Position numbers and translations under genes: made by a program. A DNA stretch of 54,268 bases from CAYWMP01 sp964459445 (GTDB lineage Bacteria; Desulfobacterota; DSM-4660; Desulfatiglandales; HGW-15): contig CAYWMP010000013.1 in NCBI GenBank assembly GCA_964459445.1, positions 1 to 54,268 on the forward strand. The letters run 5' to 3'. Below the pieces are notes generated by a model. The model did no database searches. It saw only the letters and a program-made list of their open reading frames with translations, and was not told where the DNA came from. Positions 27,303 through 36,135 of this stretch are shown one piece after another (within the stretch, counting starts at the first letter, position 1; the number at the start of each line of letters is the position of its first letter).

Positions 27303-29510
27303 ATGGCAGCAAAGAAGAAAATGAGCAAAATAGAGAAAAACAAACCGCATGCACCTATCCGAAAGGAGATACGAGGGATCATCTTCCTGCTCCTTGTTAT
27401 TCTCCTTGGAGTCGGTCTCTTTTCCTATCATCCGACTGACCCTCTCTTTGGCGTGAAGACAGGTCATGCCGCTGACCCTCAAAACCTCTTCGGAACCGTG
27501 GGGGCCCATCTCTCGGGTGGGATATTCCTGGTCATCGGGTTTTCTTCCTATTGGCTCGTGGTCGTGTTTCTCACTTTGGCTGTTCTCTCGTTTCAGGGAC
27601 GTCGACTCCTGTCTCCATTGCGAAACACCCTGGCAATCCTTTGCCTTGTGGCCTCCTTCGCCGCTCTCATGGGTCTGCACCTTCCCGAAGAGATCCCCTA
27701 TCGAGGAGGTCGGATTCTAGGTGGCGGTCTTTCAGGGTATTACATTGCGAACTTCATGAAAGGGGCGCTCAATTTTTTTGGCGCATATGTGCTGCTGTCT
27801 GCCGTTTTCATCATTTCCCTCATGGTCACCACACAAATCTCCTTTGGCTGGGTGTTTTCGAGAATCCCATCATGGTTGATGGGCCTCTTAAGGAGGTTAA
27901 GGGAGTTTTACGTCAAAAAACGCGAAAAGAAACGGAAGCGGAAAGCCCGGCGAGAAGTCATCAAGAAAAGCAGAAAAAAACCCAAACGAAAAGTGACCAT
28001 CGTCGAACCCAAAAAGGAGACCTCGAAGAAACACCGACAGGAAGCTTTCTCATTTATGAATGTAATGGGGAATTTCAAGTTGCCCCCTTTAGATCTCCTC
28101 AACGATGTTTCAGTGGGTGGCAATCGAAGGATTGAGAGGGACAGCCTTGAAATGAACGCCCGCCGCCTGGAACGAAAACTCCGGGACTTTGGTGTTGAAG
28201 GTGAGGTCGAGGAGATCCTGCCGGGACCTGTAATCACCATGTACGAACTTAAACCGGCGCCCGGTGTGAAGATCAGCAAAGTCGCCGGTCTTTCCGATGA
28301 TCTTGCCATGGCCCTGCGGGCATCCAGTGTCCGGATCGTGGCCCCGATCCCGGGCAAAGCGGCCATCGGTATTGAGATCGCCAACAACAGGAGGGAACCC
28401 GTATTTTTGAAAGAGGTCCTAGCCTCCCAGGAATACAAGGATTCCAAACACAGATTGACCATCGCCCTTGGCAAGAATATCACCGGAGCGCCATTTGTGA
28501 CCGATCTGGCCAAAATGCCTCATCTGCTGGTGGCCGGAGCGACCGGTGCGGGAAAAAGTGTTTCCCTTAATGCCATGATAAACAGTCTCCTTTTCAAATT
28601 TTCACCGGAGATGGTTCGCTTTTTGATTATTGATCCGAAAAGGATCGAGCTATCCGTCTATAAAGAGATCCCCCATCTCCTTCACCCGGTTGTAACCGAA
28701 CCTAAGGAGGCCACCCGTGCCCTGAGGTGGGCTGTCGAAGAAATGGAAAGGCGGTATATGCTTTTATCCGACAGGGGGGTCCGGAACATTGAGGCCTATA
28801 ACCGAAAGGCCTTAAAGGAAAAAAAGCCCAAGAAGGTAGAAGCTGAACTAGGAACCGACAAACCTCTTCCCTATATCATCCTGGTCATAGATGAGCTGGC
28901 CGACCTGATGATGATATCCTCCCGGGAGGTCGAGGAGGCCATCACCCGTTTGGCTCAGATGGCCAGGGCTGCCGGCATCCACCTTATCATCGCCACGCAA
29001 CGTCCCTCGGTGGATGTCTTGACCGGGATCATCAAAGCCAACTTTCCGACCCGCGTATCCTTTCAAGTCTCCTCAAGGGTGGATTCAAGAACCATCCTTG
29101 ACACGATCGGGGCAGAAAATCTTCTGGGTGATGGAGACATGCTCTTTCTACCCCCGGGGGTTGCCAGGCTCACCCGGATTCATGGGGCCTTCATTTCCGA
29201 GGAGGAAGTCAAGCGCGTCACCGACTTTCTCAGGACCCAAATGAAACCCGATTATGATCCTACAATCGTGGACGAAGTCGCGAAAGAGGAAACCGCAGAT
29301 GAGGAGGATTTCGAGCTTGACGAGAAATATGATCAGGCCGTTGACCTCGTGATCAAAACCGGCCAGGCATCCATTTCCATGTTGCAGAGAAAATTGAGGG
29401 TTGGATACAACCGCGCCGCCCGCATGATCGAGGTCATGGAAAAAGAAGGCATTGTCGGCCCCTCGGACGGTGTCAGGGCCCGGGAAGTCTTTGGTTTGAA
29501 GAGAGGGTGA
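27303..29510 (+). CDS. ftsK: DNA translocase FtsK/SpoIIIE
   Basis: FtsK pumps chromosomal DNA through the closing septum and helps resolve chromosome dimers. The protein (about 735 residues) has four N-terminal membrane helices within the first 190 residues. A short, very basic linker follows (about 200-250; KKREKKRKRKARRE), much shorter than in E. coli. The RecA-like motor has Walker A GATGAGKS, Walker B ILVIDELADLMM and IATQRPSVDVLTG. The C-terminal winged-helix gamma domain (QASISMLQRKLRVGYNRAARM) reads KOPS-type guide sequences. The ATG at 27303 with GGAAGAAG upstream is preferred over a TTG at 27279. Confidence 0.96.
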   Translation: MAAKKKMSKIEKNKPHAPIRKEIRGIIFLLLVILLGVGLFSYHPTDPLFGVKTGHAADPQNLFGTVGAHLSGGIFLVIGFSSYWLVVVFLTLAVLSFQGRRLLSPLRNTLAILCLVASFAALMGLHLPEEIPYRGGRILGGGLSGYYIANFMKGALNFFGAYVLLSAVFIISLMVTTQISFGWVFSRIPSWLMGLLRRLREFYVKKREKKRKRKARREVIKKSRKKPKRKVTIVEPKKETSKKHRQEAFSFMNVMGNFKLPPLDLLNDVSVGGNRRIERDSLEMNARRLERKLRDFGVEGEVEEILPGPVITMYELKPAPGVKISKVAGLSDDLAMALRASSVRIVAPIPGKAAIGIEIANNRREPVFLKEVLASQEYKDSKHRLTIALGKNITGAPFVTDLAKMPHLLVAGATGAGKSVSLNAMINSLLFKFSPEMVRFLIIDPKRIELSVYKEIPHLLHPVVTEPKEATRALRWAVEEMERRYMLLSDRGVRNIEAYNRKALKEKKPKKVEAELGTDKPLPYIILVIDELADLMMISSREVEEAITRLAQMARAAGIHLIIATQRPSVDVLTGIIKANFPTRVSFQVSSRVDSRTILDTIGAENLLGDGDMLFLPPGVARLTRIHGAFISEEEVKRVTDFLRTQMKPDYDPTIVDEVAKEETADEEDFELDEKYDQAVDLVIKTGQASISMLQRKLRVGYNRAARMIEVMEKEGIVGPSDGVRAREVFGLKRG

Positions 29511-29531
29511 GACGCTCTGCCGAGTAAAAGA

Positions 29532-29675
29532 TTGAACCGCAGAACAGCAGAACAAGGAACTGCAGAATATCGAAGTGAAAGACTTTGATTTATCTTTCCA
29601 TAATTTCTGCGGTTCAAAATGCCTTGTTCGACCTGTCCGCCGTACATGACTTCGGAAGGCTGGTATTCGATATTC
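29532..29675. repeat. Intergenic mosaic of complementary segments after ftsK
   Basis: Three segments, TTGAACCGCAGAA (29532-29544), GAACAAGG (29550-29557) and GAATATCGAA (29565-29574), each recur as an exact reverse complement at 29605-29617, 29622-29629 and 29666-29675. The complements come in the same order rather than nested, so they cannot all pair in one simple hairpin. This looks like a member of an intergenic repeat family. It separates ftsK from the LolA-like gene. Confidence 0.6.
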
Positions 29676-29758
29676 AATGAAAATATTTCTCTGTGGAAGG
29701 TATATTTCGGATTGAATTCCTAAAGGATTGAGACTTCCTTTTATTGAGGTACGTTACG

Positions 29759-30436
29759 ATGGTATCGCGCTTAATTTGTGTCATTGTGTTATGGATTTTG
29801 ATCTTACCGGTAGGCGACGCAGCAGCCGATGATCGATTGACTGCGATTCTCGATGGCATTACGAAGACCTACGGTCCTCTTCCGGGCCTCACCGTACCCT
29901 ATGAAAGAGATATCATCACCAAATCCATGTCAATGCTTGGTGACCAGCTGGGCACTGATCTGGCGACCGGCAAGATCCATTTCAAGGCTCCCCATTTTCT
30001 TCGTTTGCAACAGGAAACACCTTCGGATGAGGCTGTGATCACCGATGGGGATACGCTTTGGTGGTATATCCCTTCCAAAAAGGAGGCCTATCAATTCCCA
30101 TCCCACAAACTGGGACGGGAGCTGAAACTCCTGGGGGATATCTTTCACGGCATGAAGGACGTGAGGGAAAGGTTTGTGATCGAACTCTTGAATTACGATG
30201 AGAATAGCGTTCACAAGATTAAACTGAAACCCGATCCTCCATGGCCACAGATTGAGCACATCGTCGTCTCAGTCAAACATCAAAATCACCACATTAAGTC
30301 CGTAGACATCTACAACTATATGGGAAGCCTTACCAGATTCAGACTGGGGGGACTTGGCGCAAAAAAGGAATTTGAGGAGGATTTTTTTAAGTTCAAAGCC
30401 CCGGAAGGAGTCAAGGTCATTGTAGAAGAGGAATAG
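29759..30436 (+). CDS. LolA-like periplasmic lipoprotein-carrier family protein
   Basis: The product has a Sec signal peptide (VSRLICVIVLWILILPVG, cleaved near DAAADD) and a LolA/LolB-type half-barrel: TGKIHFKAPHFLRLQQE, then AVITDGDTLWWYIPSKKEAYQF, and a final region with IEHIVVSVKHQNHHIKSVDIYN. LolA carries lipoproteins from the inner to the outer membrane. The central strand-turn (DGDTLWWYIP) corresponds to the DG-LW-Y block of the family. It is the usual length at about 225 residues. The ATG at 29759 follows GAGGT; the TTG at 29744 would place the ribosome site inside the gene. No lolCDE genes are near. Confidence 0.85.
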   Translation: MVSRLICVIVLWILILPVGDAAADDRLTAILDGITKTYGPLPGLTVPYERDIITKSMSMLGDQLGTDLATGKIHFKAPHFLRLQQETPSDEAVITDGDTLWWYIPSKKEAYQFPSHKLGRELKLLGDIFHGMKDVRERFVIELLNYDENSVHKIKLKPDPPWPQIEHIVVSVKHQNHHIKSVDIYNYMGSLTRFRLGGLGAKKEFEEDFFKFKAPEGVKVIVEEE

Positions 30437-30453
30437 GCATTATCGAGGCGCAA

Positions 30454-31605
30454 CTAATGAATCGCCGCTTTCGAGAGGACCTTCCCTACCCTTTTCAGAC
30501 TTTGCAAACTGTTGGCCGGCAAGAAATGGTCCACGAAGGGCAGCGCCGTCTGCATGCCCCTCGCAAGGGGCTTATAGTCCGGGTCTCCGGCTAAGGGATT
30601 CAGCCAGATGATACAATGAGCCTTTTGGTTCAAATATTCCATTTCTCTTTTCAGCAGTTCTCTTCCTCCAAGATCCCACCCGTCGCTCATGATCACCAAG
30701 ACGGTTCGTCTGTTCAGCAGGCTGTCCCCGTACTTCTCATTGAATTGGTGGAGTGAATAGCCGATACGCGTTCCCCCTGACCAATCCGGGACCTCTTCTG
30801 AGATAATTTCCAGAGCCCTATCCACATCAAACCGCCTGACAAAGGGTGTGACGGGGGTTAGGGATGTGGAGAACACAAACACCTCAGCCCTCGGCCCTAT
30901 GCCCCTGAGGCCCAGAATGAAAGGCATTACGAATCGGGCATATCGGTCCATGGATCCACTAACATCCGCCAAGATAACCAACCTTTTCAATCTTTTCTTT
31001 TTCTTCCTGTAGAAGAGTTCCAGGGGTATCCCCCCGGACTTGAGACTCTTTCTGATAATGCGCCGGAAATCGATGTCACTGGGTCTCTTGGACTTCTTGA
31101 AACGGGCCTTTACCGTAGTTCTGAAGGGAGACATGATGTTCTTGAGGATGAGTTGGGCAATCTGAATATCCCCCTTTTCAAAGCGCCCAAGGTCCTGTTT
31201 CTCAAGTGATGAAATGGGACTATAGGCGGTGCCTTCGAGGCTCTGTCTGTCGTCGACACTTTCCTTTCTTGACTCGATTTGCGAAGTGACTTCCTGCGGG
31301 ACCTCGAAAATGGACTCGTCATCAAGGCTTGCCTGGGCCTTTGAGGCCTGATCCTTTTGTTCTACCTCTTTGTTTTCTATATTGTGCCAGAACTCCTCAA
31401 ACAAATCCCCGAATATTTGCCACTCCAAATCTGATGTGACGAGATTGGCCCTGAGGATATAAAAAAAATCTCCTCTAACCCCGACATCTATTTCTTTTAG
31501 GCTCTCAAGCGTATCAACAATATTGGACGAAAAGATCTTAAAGCCGTGATCCTTCAAAAATCTGGAAAAAAGGAGGACCCGCCCTGCAAGCCCCGAATCA
31601 CTCAT
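30454..31605 (-). CDS. Von Willebrand factor A domain protein, CoxE-like
   Basis: The C-terminal half is a VWA domain with an intact metal site: DVSGSMDRY (MIDAS DxSxS), a threonine in SGGTRIGYSLHQF, and MSDGWDLGG. The N-terminal half is a helical region with a charged middle (QKDQASKAQASLDD). The family (VWA containing CoxE-like) works with a MoxR ATPase as a metal-insertion or complex-remodelling pair, as in carbon monoxide dehydrogenase maturation. The start ATG at 31605 overlaps the end of the MoxR gene by 8 bases, indicating translational coupling; an upstream in-frame ATG would overlap it by 86 bases and is less likely. No obvious metalloenzyme client is adjacent. Confidence 0.9.
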   Translation of the reverse strand: MSDSGLAGRVLLFSRFLKDHGFKIFSSNIVDTLESLKEIDVGVRGDFFYILRANLVTSDLEWQIFGDLFEEFWHNIENKEVEQKDQASKAQASLDDESIFEVPQEVTSQIESRKESVDDRQSLEGTAYSPISSLEKQDLGRFEKGDIQIAQLILKNIMSPFRTTVKARFKKSKRPSDIDFRRIIRKSLKSGGIPLELFYRKKKKRLKRLVILADVSGSMDRYARFVMPFILGLRGIGPRAEVFVFSTSLTPVTPFVRRFDVDRALEIISEEVPDWSGGTRIGYSLHQFNEKYGDSLLNRRTVLVIMSDGWDLGGRELLKREMEYLNQKAHCIIWLNPLAGDPDYKPLARGMQTALPFVDHFLPANSLQSLKRVGKVLSKAAIH

Positions 31606-32521
31606 GGCCTTCCACCATCCCAAGGAATTCCGCCCGCTCATCGGGATCTGCCCAGATCTCATCGGTAAACCGCTTGATATCATCCTGATATTTGAGAATA
31701 CATCCCAGGGTCTCCTTCACAACTTCCTCATCCAGGTAACCCCGCTGCATGGTGATGAGCGCATTGGCCCAATCAAGTGTTTCCGAGATTCCCGGTTTTT
31801 TTAGAAAGTCGACGCTCCTGATTTTCTGCATGAACCGTGAAACCTGTTGCGCCAAACCCTCTTCAATCTCTGGCAGTCGAGTCTTCACGATTCTGGCTTC
31901 CTTTTCAAATGATGGATAGTCAATCCAATGATAAAGGCATCGTCTTTTCAGGGCGTCATGGACATCTCTTGTGCGATTCGAGGTAACCACGACCATGGGC
32001 TTTCTTTTAGCGGTCATGGTGCCAATCTCAGGAATCGTGATTTGGAAATCGGCCAATACTTCGAGCAGGAATGCCTCAAACTCCTCATCGGATCGATCCA
32101 CTTCGTCAATGAGCAGCACGGGCGCCCGTTCATTTGAACTCAAGATGGCCTCTAAGAGAGGACGTTTTATCAAAAATTTATCCGTATAGATGGCCCGTTC
32201 GATCTCATCCACTTTTCTTTTCTCGTGCTCTTCAAGCCTGATATGCAGTAACTGTTTCGGATAATTCCATTCATACAAAGCCGTCGAGGCATCGAGCCCT
32301 TCATAACACTGAAGCCTTATGAGTTGGGTCTTAAAAAGCTCAGACATGACCAAGCCAACCTCAGTCTTACCCACGCCCGGTTCGCCTTCGAGAAAAATTG
32401 GTTTCTGCAACCGATGAGCCAGAAACAGCACAGTCGCTAAGGCCCGATCCGCTATATAGTGGGCCTGGGCCAAATCCTCAACAACCTTCTCTATGGATTC
32501 AAAATGATGTTCCGTTTTCAT
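31598..32521 (-). CDS. MoxR-family AAA+ ATPase
   Basis: The 307-residue AAA+ protein has Walker A GEPGVGKTE, Walker B VLLIDEVDRSDEEFEAFLLE, sensor 1 VVVTSNRTRDVHDALKRRC with the arginine finger, and a C-terminal helical lid. MoxR ATPases act as chaperones that remodel a partner with the help of a VWA protein, which is encoded next and overlaps by 8 bases. It closely resembles the CoxD type. The ATG at 32521 is preceded by a weak GGAAG. Confidence 0.94.
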   Translation of the reverse strand: MKTEHHFESIEKVVEDLAQAHYIADRALATVLFLAHRLQKPIFLEGEPGVGKTEVGLVMSELFKTQLIRLQCYEGLDASTALYEWNYPKQLLHIRLEEHEKRKVDEIERAIYTDKFLIKRPLLEAILSSNERAPVLLIDEVDRSDEEFEAFLLEVLADFQITIPEIGTMTAKRKPMVVVTSNRTRDVHDALKRRCLYHWIDYPSFEKEARIVKTRLPEIEEGLAQQVSRFMQKIRSVDFLKKPGISETLDWANALITMQRGYLDEEVVKETLGCILKYQDDIKRFTDEIWADPDERAEFLGMVEGHE

Positions 32522-32803
32522 GTTTCGATCTTCCTGTTTCCTTCCCGCTTAATGATTCGTCGAATTTGGCTATTGTATATCTTAACTCAATTGCTTTGTC
32601 GAATGCTGGATTACCCTGTACACCCATTTCAATATAGCCCAAAAAAGGCTATTATTGAACTAGGCGATTCTATTAATTGGAGGATAATTTCAATGGTGGA
32701 GGTAATAGGGATTCGGTTTCGGTATGTTACTTCTCTGCTGTACAGTTACACCCCTCATCCGCCGAAAAGAGCCTATACTAAAGGGGGATGTATCGCGGTC
32801 TAT
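32522..32803. other. Spacer upstream of the MoxR operon
   Basis: About 280 AT-rich bases between two minus-strand units, holding the presumed MoxR promoter and the 3' region of the zinc-ribbon gene. Small open frames here have no ribosome sites and no family resemblance. Confidence 0.35.
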
Positions 32804-33094
32804 TTACTTCTTCTTGAATAGGGCTTCAAGGGCGTCTTTGGCATCCTTGGTTCTTTTCCTGCCACCGCTTTTTCCTTTTGAGCCCTTCATGATAAAGAAA
32901 TCGCAATGGTTGGCCCTTTCTTTGTCGAAAATTCGGTCGGCATTGACCTCCCTGCATTCATTATAGGCACTCTGGTCATAGAATTTGCATTGCTTGCAGC
33001 AGTGCAGATCATGGCTGCAGTGAGGACACTTGTCATGCCGATCCACCTTATCATCAATATCCAAAGTCTCACCACAATACACACAGTTCATCAT
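32804..33094 (-). CDS. Small zinc-ribbon protein of unknown function
   Basis: The 96-residue protein has two Cys-x2-Cys pairs at the start (CVYCGE and CPHCSHDLHCCKQC), then CREVNADRIFDKERANHCDFF with further Cys, and a basic Gly/Lys-rich tail (GSKGKSGGRKRTKDAKDA). The pattern fits a double zinc ribbon with a lysine-rich tail that might contact nucleic acid. GGAAG precedes tandem ATG codons, either of which could be the start. It is divergent from archease-rtcB, with 149 bases between. I cannot name a function. Confidence 0.8.
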   Translation of the reverse strand: MMNCVYCGETLDIDDKVDRHDKCPHCSHDLHCCKQCKFYDQSAYNECREVNADRIFDKERANHCDFFIMKGSKGKSGGRKRTKDAKDALEALFKKK

Positions 33095-33243
33095 AGCTTC
33101 CTTTCATTTGAAAAATATGCATCTTTTCCCTGAAACCTTTCGCCTTTTCGCCTTGTTTTAGGAATTCAGTAATTAGCTCGACGACTCTCAAAGGATGCGG
33201 AACCCATTTTGACAATCATTTGGACCAGGATTAAAATGAAAGC

Positions 33244-33672
33244 ATGGCACTCAAAAAACCGAGTTACACCCTCTTGGACCACACTGCCGATATGGGGATT
33301 AGGGTATACGGCTCTGATCTCAAGAATCTTTTTGAGAATGCCGGATATGCCCTCATGCACCTCATGCTCAAAGGAGATATCGGCAATAAAAGGGATTCAA
33401 GAGAAATCATTATTTCGGGCACCGACGCGGCCGATCTTTTGGTTCGGTGGTTGGGGGAACTACTCTACCTATTCGAAGGTGAAAACCGGATCGTTGCCGA
33501 TCTATTAGTGAATTCCATTGCATCGTCCCGCCTTGCGGCAACCGTTGAGACGGTCCCTCTTGACCCTGAGAATCATGAAATTATCCACGAGATAAAGGCT
33601 GTGACCTACCACCAGATCGAGGTCGTTGAAGCGAACCACCGATGGGAGGCCAAGGTCATCTTCGATCTTTGA
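33244..33672 (+). CDS. Archease
   Basis: Archease is the small cofactor that promotes guanylylation and multiple turnover of the RNA ligase RtcB. The 142 residues start with the hallmark TLLDHTADMGIRVYG and contain the acidic metal-binding positions, including the final EAKVIFDL Asp. WLGELLYLFE is the central conserved block. It ends nine bases before rtcB, so the two are one operon and should act on the same RNA substrates with 2',3'-cyclic phosphate ends. Confidence 0.95.
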   Translation: MALKKPSYTLLDHTADMGIRVYGSDLKNLFENAGYALMHLMLKGDIGNKRDSREIIISGTDAADLLVRWLGELLYLFEGENRIVADLLVNSIASSRLAATVETVPLDPENHEIIHEIKAVTYHQIEVVEANHRWEAKVIFDL

Positions 33673-33681
33673 GGTAAAGAC

Positions 33682-35121
33682 ATGGAAATCAAACTCAAAC
33701 AGATGGACGATTGCCGTTGGCTGATACCCAAATCCGGATCGATGCGTGTGCCCGGGCTGATCTTTTCGGATCGAGCCCTGATTAAAGACATACAAAAGGA
33801 TCAGAGCCTGGTTCAGGTAGCAAACGTGGCAACCCTACCGGGTATCGTTAAGGGTTCCCTCGCTATGCCGGACATCCACTGGGGATACGGATTTCCCATT
33901 GGGGGTGTCGCCGCCTTTGATATGGAAGAGGGCATTGTCTCTCCCGGGGGTGTCGGCTATGACATAAATTGCGGCTGTCGCCTTATGACGACCGCACTGA
34001 GGGCAAGTGAAATCAGGCCTTTGATAAAACCACTCGTCTCTGCCCTTTTTAAAGCCATCCCCTCGGGTGTCGGATCAAAGGGCACCATCCGACTCTCAAA
34101 GGCAGATGTAGCCAGAGTGGCAAAAGAAGGCGCCTCCTGGACCATAAAAAAGGGATTCGGCAATCATCAAGATTTGGATAGAACCGAAGACCGCGGTGCC
34201 CTGGCAGGGGCTGATCCCTCCGTCCTTAGTGATAGGTCCATCCAGCGGGGTCTGAATCAACTGGGGACCCTGGGCTCAGGGAACCATTTTCTGGAAATCC
34301 AGGTCGTGGACCACGTTTTTGACCGGGATTTGGCCGAAGCCTTTCATTTGTCTGAGGGTCAGCTCACTATATTCATACACTCCGGATCAAGGGGATTTGG
34401 TCACCAGATATGCGATGATTTTTTAAAGGAGATGAGCAGCAAGATGCCCAAAGAAGGTTTCGACCTGCCGGACAGGCAGTTGGCCTGTGCTTACCTCAAA
34501 TCGGATTTAGGACGCCGGTATTTGTCCGCCATGGCCTGTGCTGCAAATTATGCCTGGGCCAATCGCCAGGTTCTCATGTCTCTTTCGCACGAAGTCTTTC
34601 TATCCACTCTTTCTGTCGGACCCAAAGAACTCGGGATGGAGCTCCTTTATGATGTTTGTCACAACATCGCTAAAAAGGAGGTCCATGAGGTGGATGGTCA
34701 TGATGTTTCTCTTTGCGTTCACAGAAAAGGAGCCACCCGATCCTTACCCCCCGGCCATTCGCTTGTCCCTGAAATCTATCGCCGGGCGGGACAACCTGTG
34801 CTCATTCCCGGTGACATGGGCACCCATTCCTATGTGCTCGCAGGCGCCCGAGGCGCAATGGTTAAGAGTTTTGGCTCCAGCTGCCATGGTGCGGGACGTG
34901 TACTGAGCCGCACGCAGGCCGTTAAAAGGGCCAAAGGCCGAGCCATAAACCGAGAACTGGAAGACAAAGGTATATTTGTGCAATCCAGGGGAAAAAGGAC
35001 TCTAAAGGAAGAGATGCCTGAGGCCTATAAGGATGTAACCCAGGTAGTTGATGTGGTTCACAATGCAGGCTTGGCTAAAAAAGTAGCAAGCTTGAGGCCT
35101 CTTGGTGTCATTAAGGGTTAA
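33682..35121 (+). CDS. rtcB: RNA-splicing ligase RtcB
   Basis: RtcB joins 2',3'-cyclic phosphate or 3'-phosphate ends to 5'-hydroxyl ends using GTP and Mn2+. The 479 residues have the metal and guanylylation motifs: GYDINCGCR, LGSGNHFLE, HSGSRGFGHQ, PGDMGTHSYV and the guanylylated-His block SCHGAGRVLSR. VKGSLAMPDIHWGYG near the N-terminus is standard. With archease it probably repairs cleaved tRNA or mRNA. No RtcA cyclase or RtcR regulator is adjacent, unlike the E. coli operon. Confidence 0.97.
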   Translation: MEIKLKQMDDCRWLIPKSGSMRVPGLIFSDRALIKDIQKDQSLVQVANVATLPGIVKGSLAMPDIHWGYGFPIGGVAAFDMEEGIVSPGGVGYDINCGCRLMTTALRASEIRPLIKPLVSALFKAIPSGVGSKGTIRLSKADVARVAKEGASWTIKKGFGNHQDLDRTEDRGALAGADPSVLSDRSIQRGLNQLGTLGSGNHFLEIQVVDHVFDRDLAEAFHLSEGQLTIFIHSGSRGFGHQICDDFLKEMSSKMPKEGFDLPDRQLACAYLKSDLGRRYLSAMACAANYAWANRQVLMSLSHEVFLSTLSVGPKELGMELLYDVCHNIAKKEVHEVDGHDVSLCVHRKGATRSLPPGHSLVPEIYRRAGQPVLIPGDMGTHSYVLAGARGAMVKSFGSSCHGAGRVLSRTQAVKRAKGRAINRELEDKGIFVQSRGKRTLKEEMPEAYKDVTQVVDVVHNAGLAKKVASLRPLGVIKG

Positions 35122-35122
35122 G

Positions 35123-35151
35123 ATGTCCCCGTTTCATACCTAACGGGACAT
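35123..35151 (+). terminator. Probable intrinsic terminator of rtcB
   Basis: ATGTCCCCGTT, an eight-base loop and AACGGGACAT form a 10-bp stem with one bulged C directly after the rtcB stop. A moderately T-rich tail (GCTATTATATTTA) follows. Confidence 0.65.
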
Positions 35152-35273
35152 GCTATTATATTTATCAGTTTGAAAATAAGGGGTCAACAGCTAAATCAAT
35201 CACCGAACTCCGGTTTTTGTTCCCATCACGATTGATTGCGACATTGTTTGGATACAGGTAATGATATGCCGCT

Positions 35274-35678
35274 CTATTCAGCTCTTGGTTTGATATTTTT
35301 CCTAGACCACTCTATCAATTCAACGATGGTGGTCCCCTTTGGGAAAAACGCCATGATGCCGATTTCCATGACCCGCTGAATATTCCTTTCATCCAAATAG
35401 CCGCCAGCCGTAATGGTAATATGTCCCACCTTTTCTCTAACCAGGACCCCTTTCAATTCCTCCAGGACCTTGGTATCTGCGCCAGGTAGGGTTGTGATGC
35501 CGATGTGATCCACCGATTCCTGGACTGCCGATCTGACAATGGCTTCAGGGTCTTCCAATTCGGTGTATATAACCTCAAAGCCGGCATCGCCAAAACTCTT
35601 TGCCAGATTGAGTTGTGATTCCTTTCCTCCCTCGCCTATTTTTCCCAACAGTATCCGTATTTTTCTCTCACTCATCAT
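35274..35678 (-). CDS. Stand-alone cobalamin-binding-fold protein lacking the cobalt-ligand histidine
   Basis: The 134-residue protein has the fold and length of the methylmalonyl-CoA mutase C-terminal or small subunit: KIRILLGKIGE, DAGFEVIYTELEDPEAIVRSA, then VDHIGITTLPGAD, and a final GTTIVELIEW. In true B12 domains the first loop reads roughly KPGLDGHDRG, with His binding cobalt. Here the corresponding residues are KIGEGGKES, with no Asp-x-His. The usual SGAH also reads PGAD, and GGG reads AGG. It therefore probably does not bind cobalamin base-off, or binds another ligand. AGAGGTGA precedes tandem ATGs. No mutase large subunit or MeaB gene is in the window. Confidence 0.85.
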   Translation of the reverse strand: MMSERKIRILLGKIGEGGKESQLNLAKSFGDAGFEVIYTELEDPEAIVRSAVQESVDHIGITTLPGADTKVLEELKGVLVREKVGHITITAGGYLDERNIQRVMEIGIMAFFPKGTTIVELIEWSRKNIKPRAE

Positions 35679-36135
35679 TCACCTCTTATCTCAACCCACT
35701 GTTGATCGGGACTCTGTTCACGCCGGCCCCTTTGTCACGATTATTCTTTAACAGGGTTATTCAACAATGATGGTCTCGCAAAAAAAAATCACAAAATAGA
35801 CGGCACAGGAAAAAGCTCCAGATGCAAGTTGAGTTTTGCGAAATCCCGCCCTCGGGAGCGCGACAACTCTCTTGCTGAAAAGAAAGCCTTTTAGAATCAC
35901 CGCCAAAAGGCGGTATCTTCTAGAGGCGTACTTGCAGTACGTCGCAATGACAATCAACCTTCGCCAAGGCTTCGGCGCGACATGAAGATGGAGCGCAACG
36001 CCGCCCTTCGGCTTTGCTCAGGGCCGTGAGCTTGTCGAACGGCAGATGGACTTTTTACAAAGCCGTCAACAATTAATTTACATTCAATGGAACTAATTGT
36101 AAATTGGCCGTTACTCAGAGACGGGAGGAGTTATC
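35679..36135. repeat. Intergenic spacer with repeat-like sequence
   Basis: No gene was found in about 450 bases. From about 35760 to 36060 the sequence has the look of intergenic repeat debris, including GCCCTTCGGCTTTGCTCAGG followed by a GAGCTTGTCGAACGG-like segment and a CAGTACGTCGCAATGAC stretch. These resemble intergenic repeats common in metagenome-derived deltaproteobacterial genomes. Copy number in this genome cannot be judged from the window alone. Confidence 0.4.
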
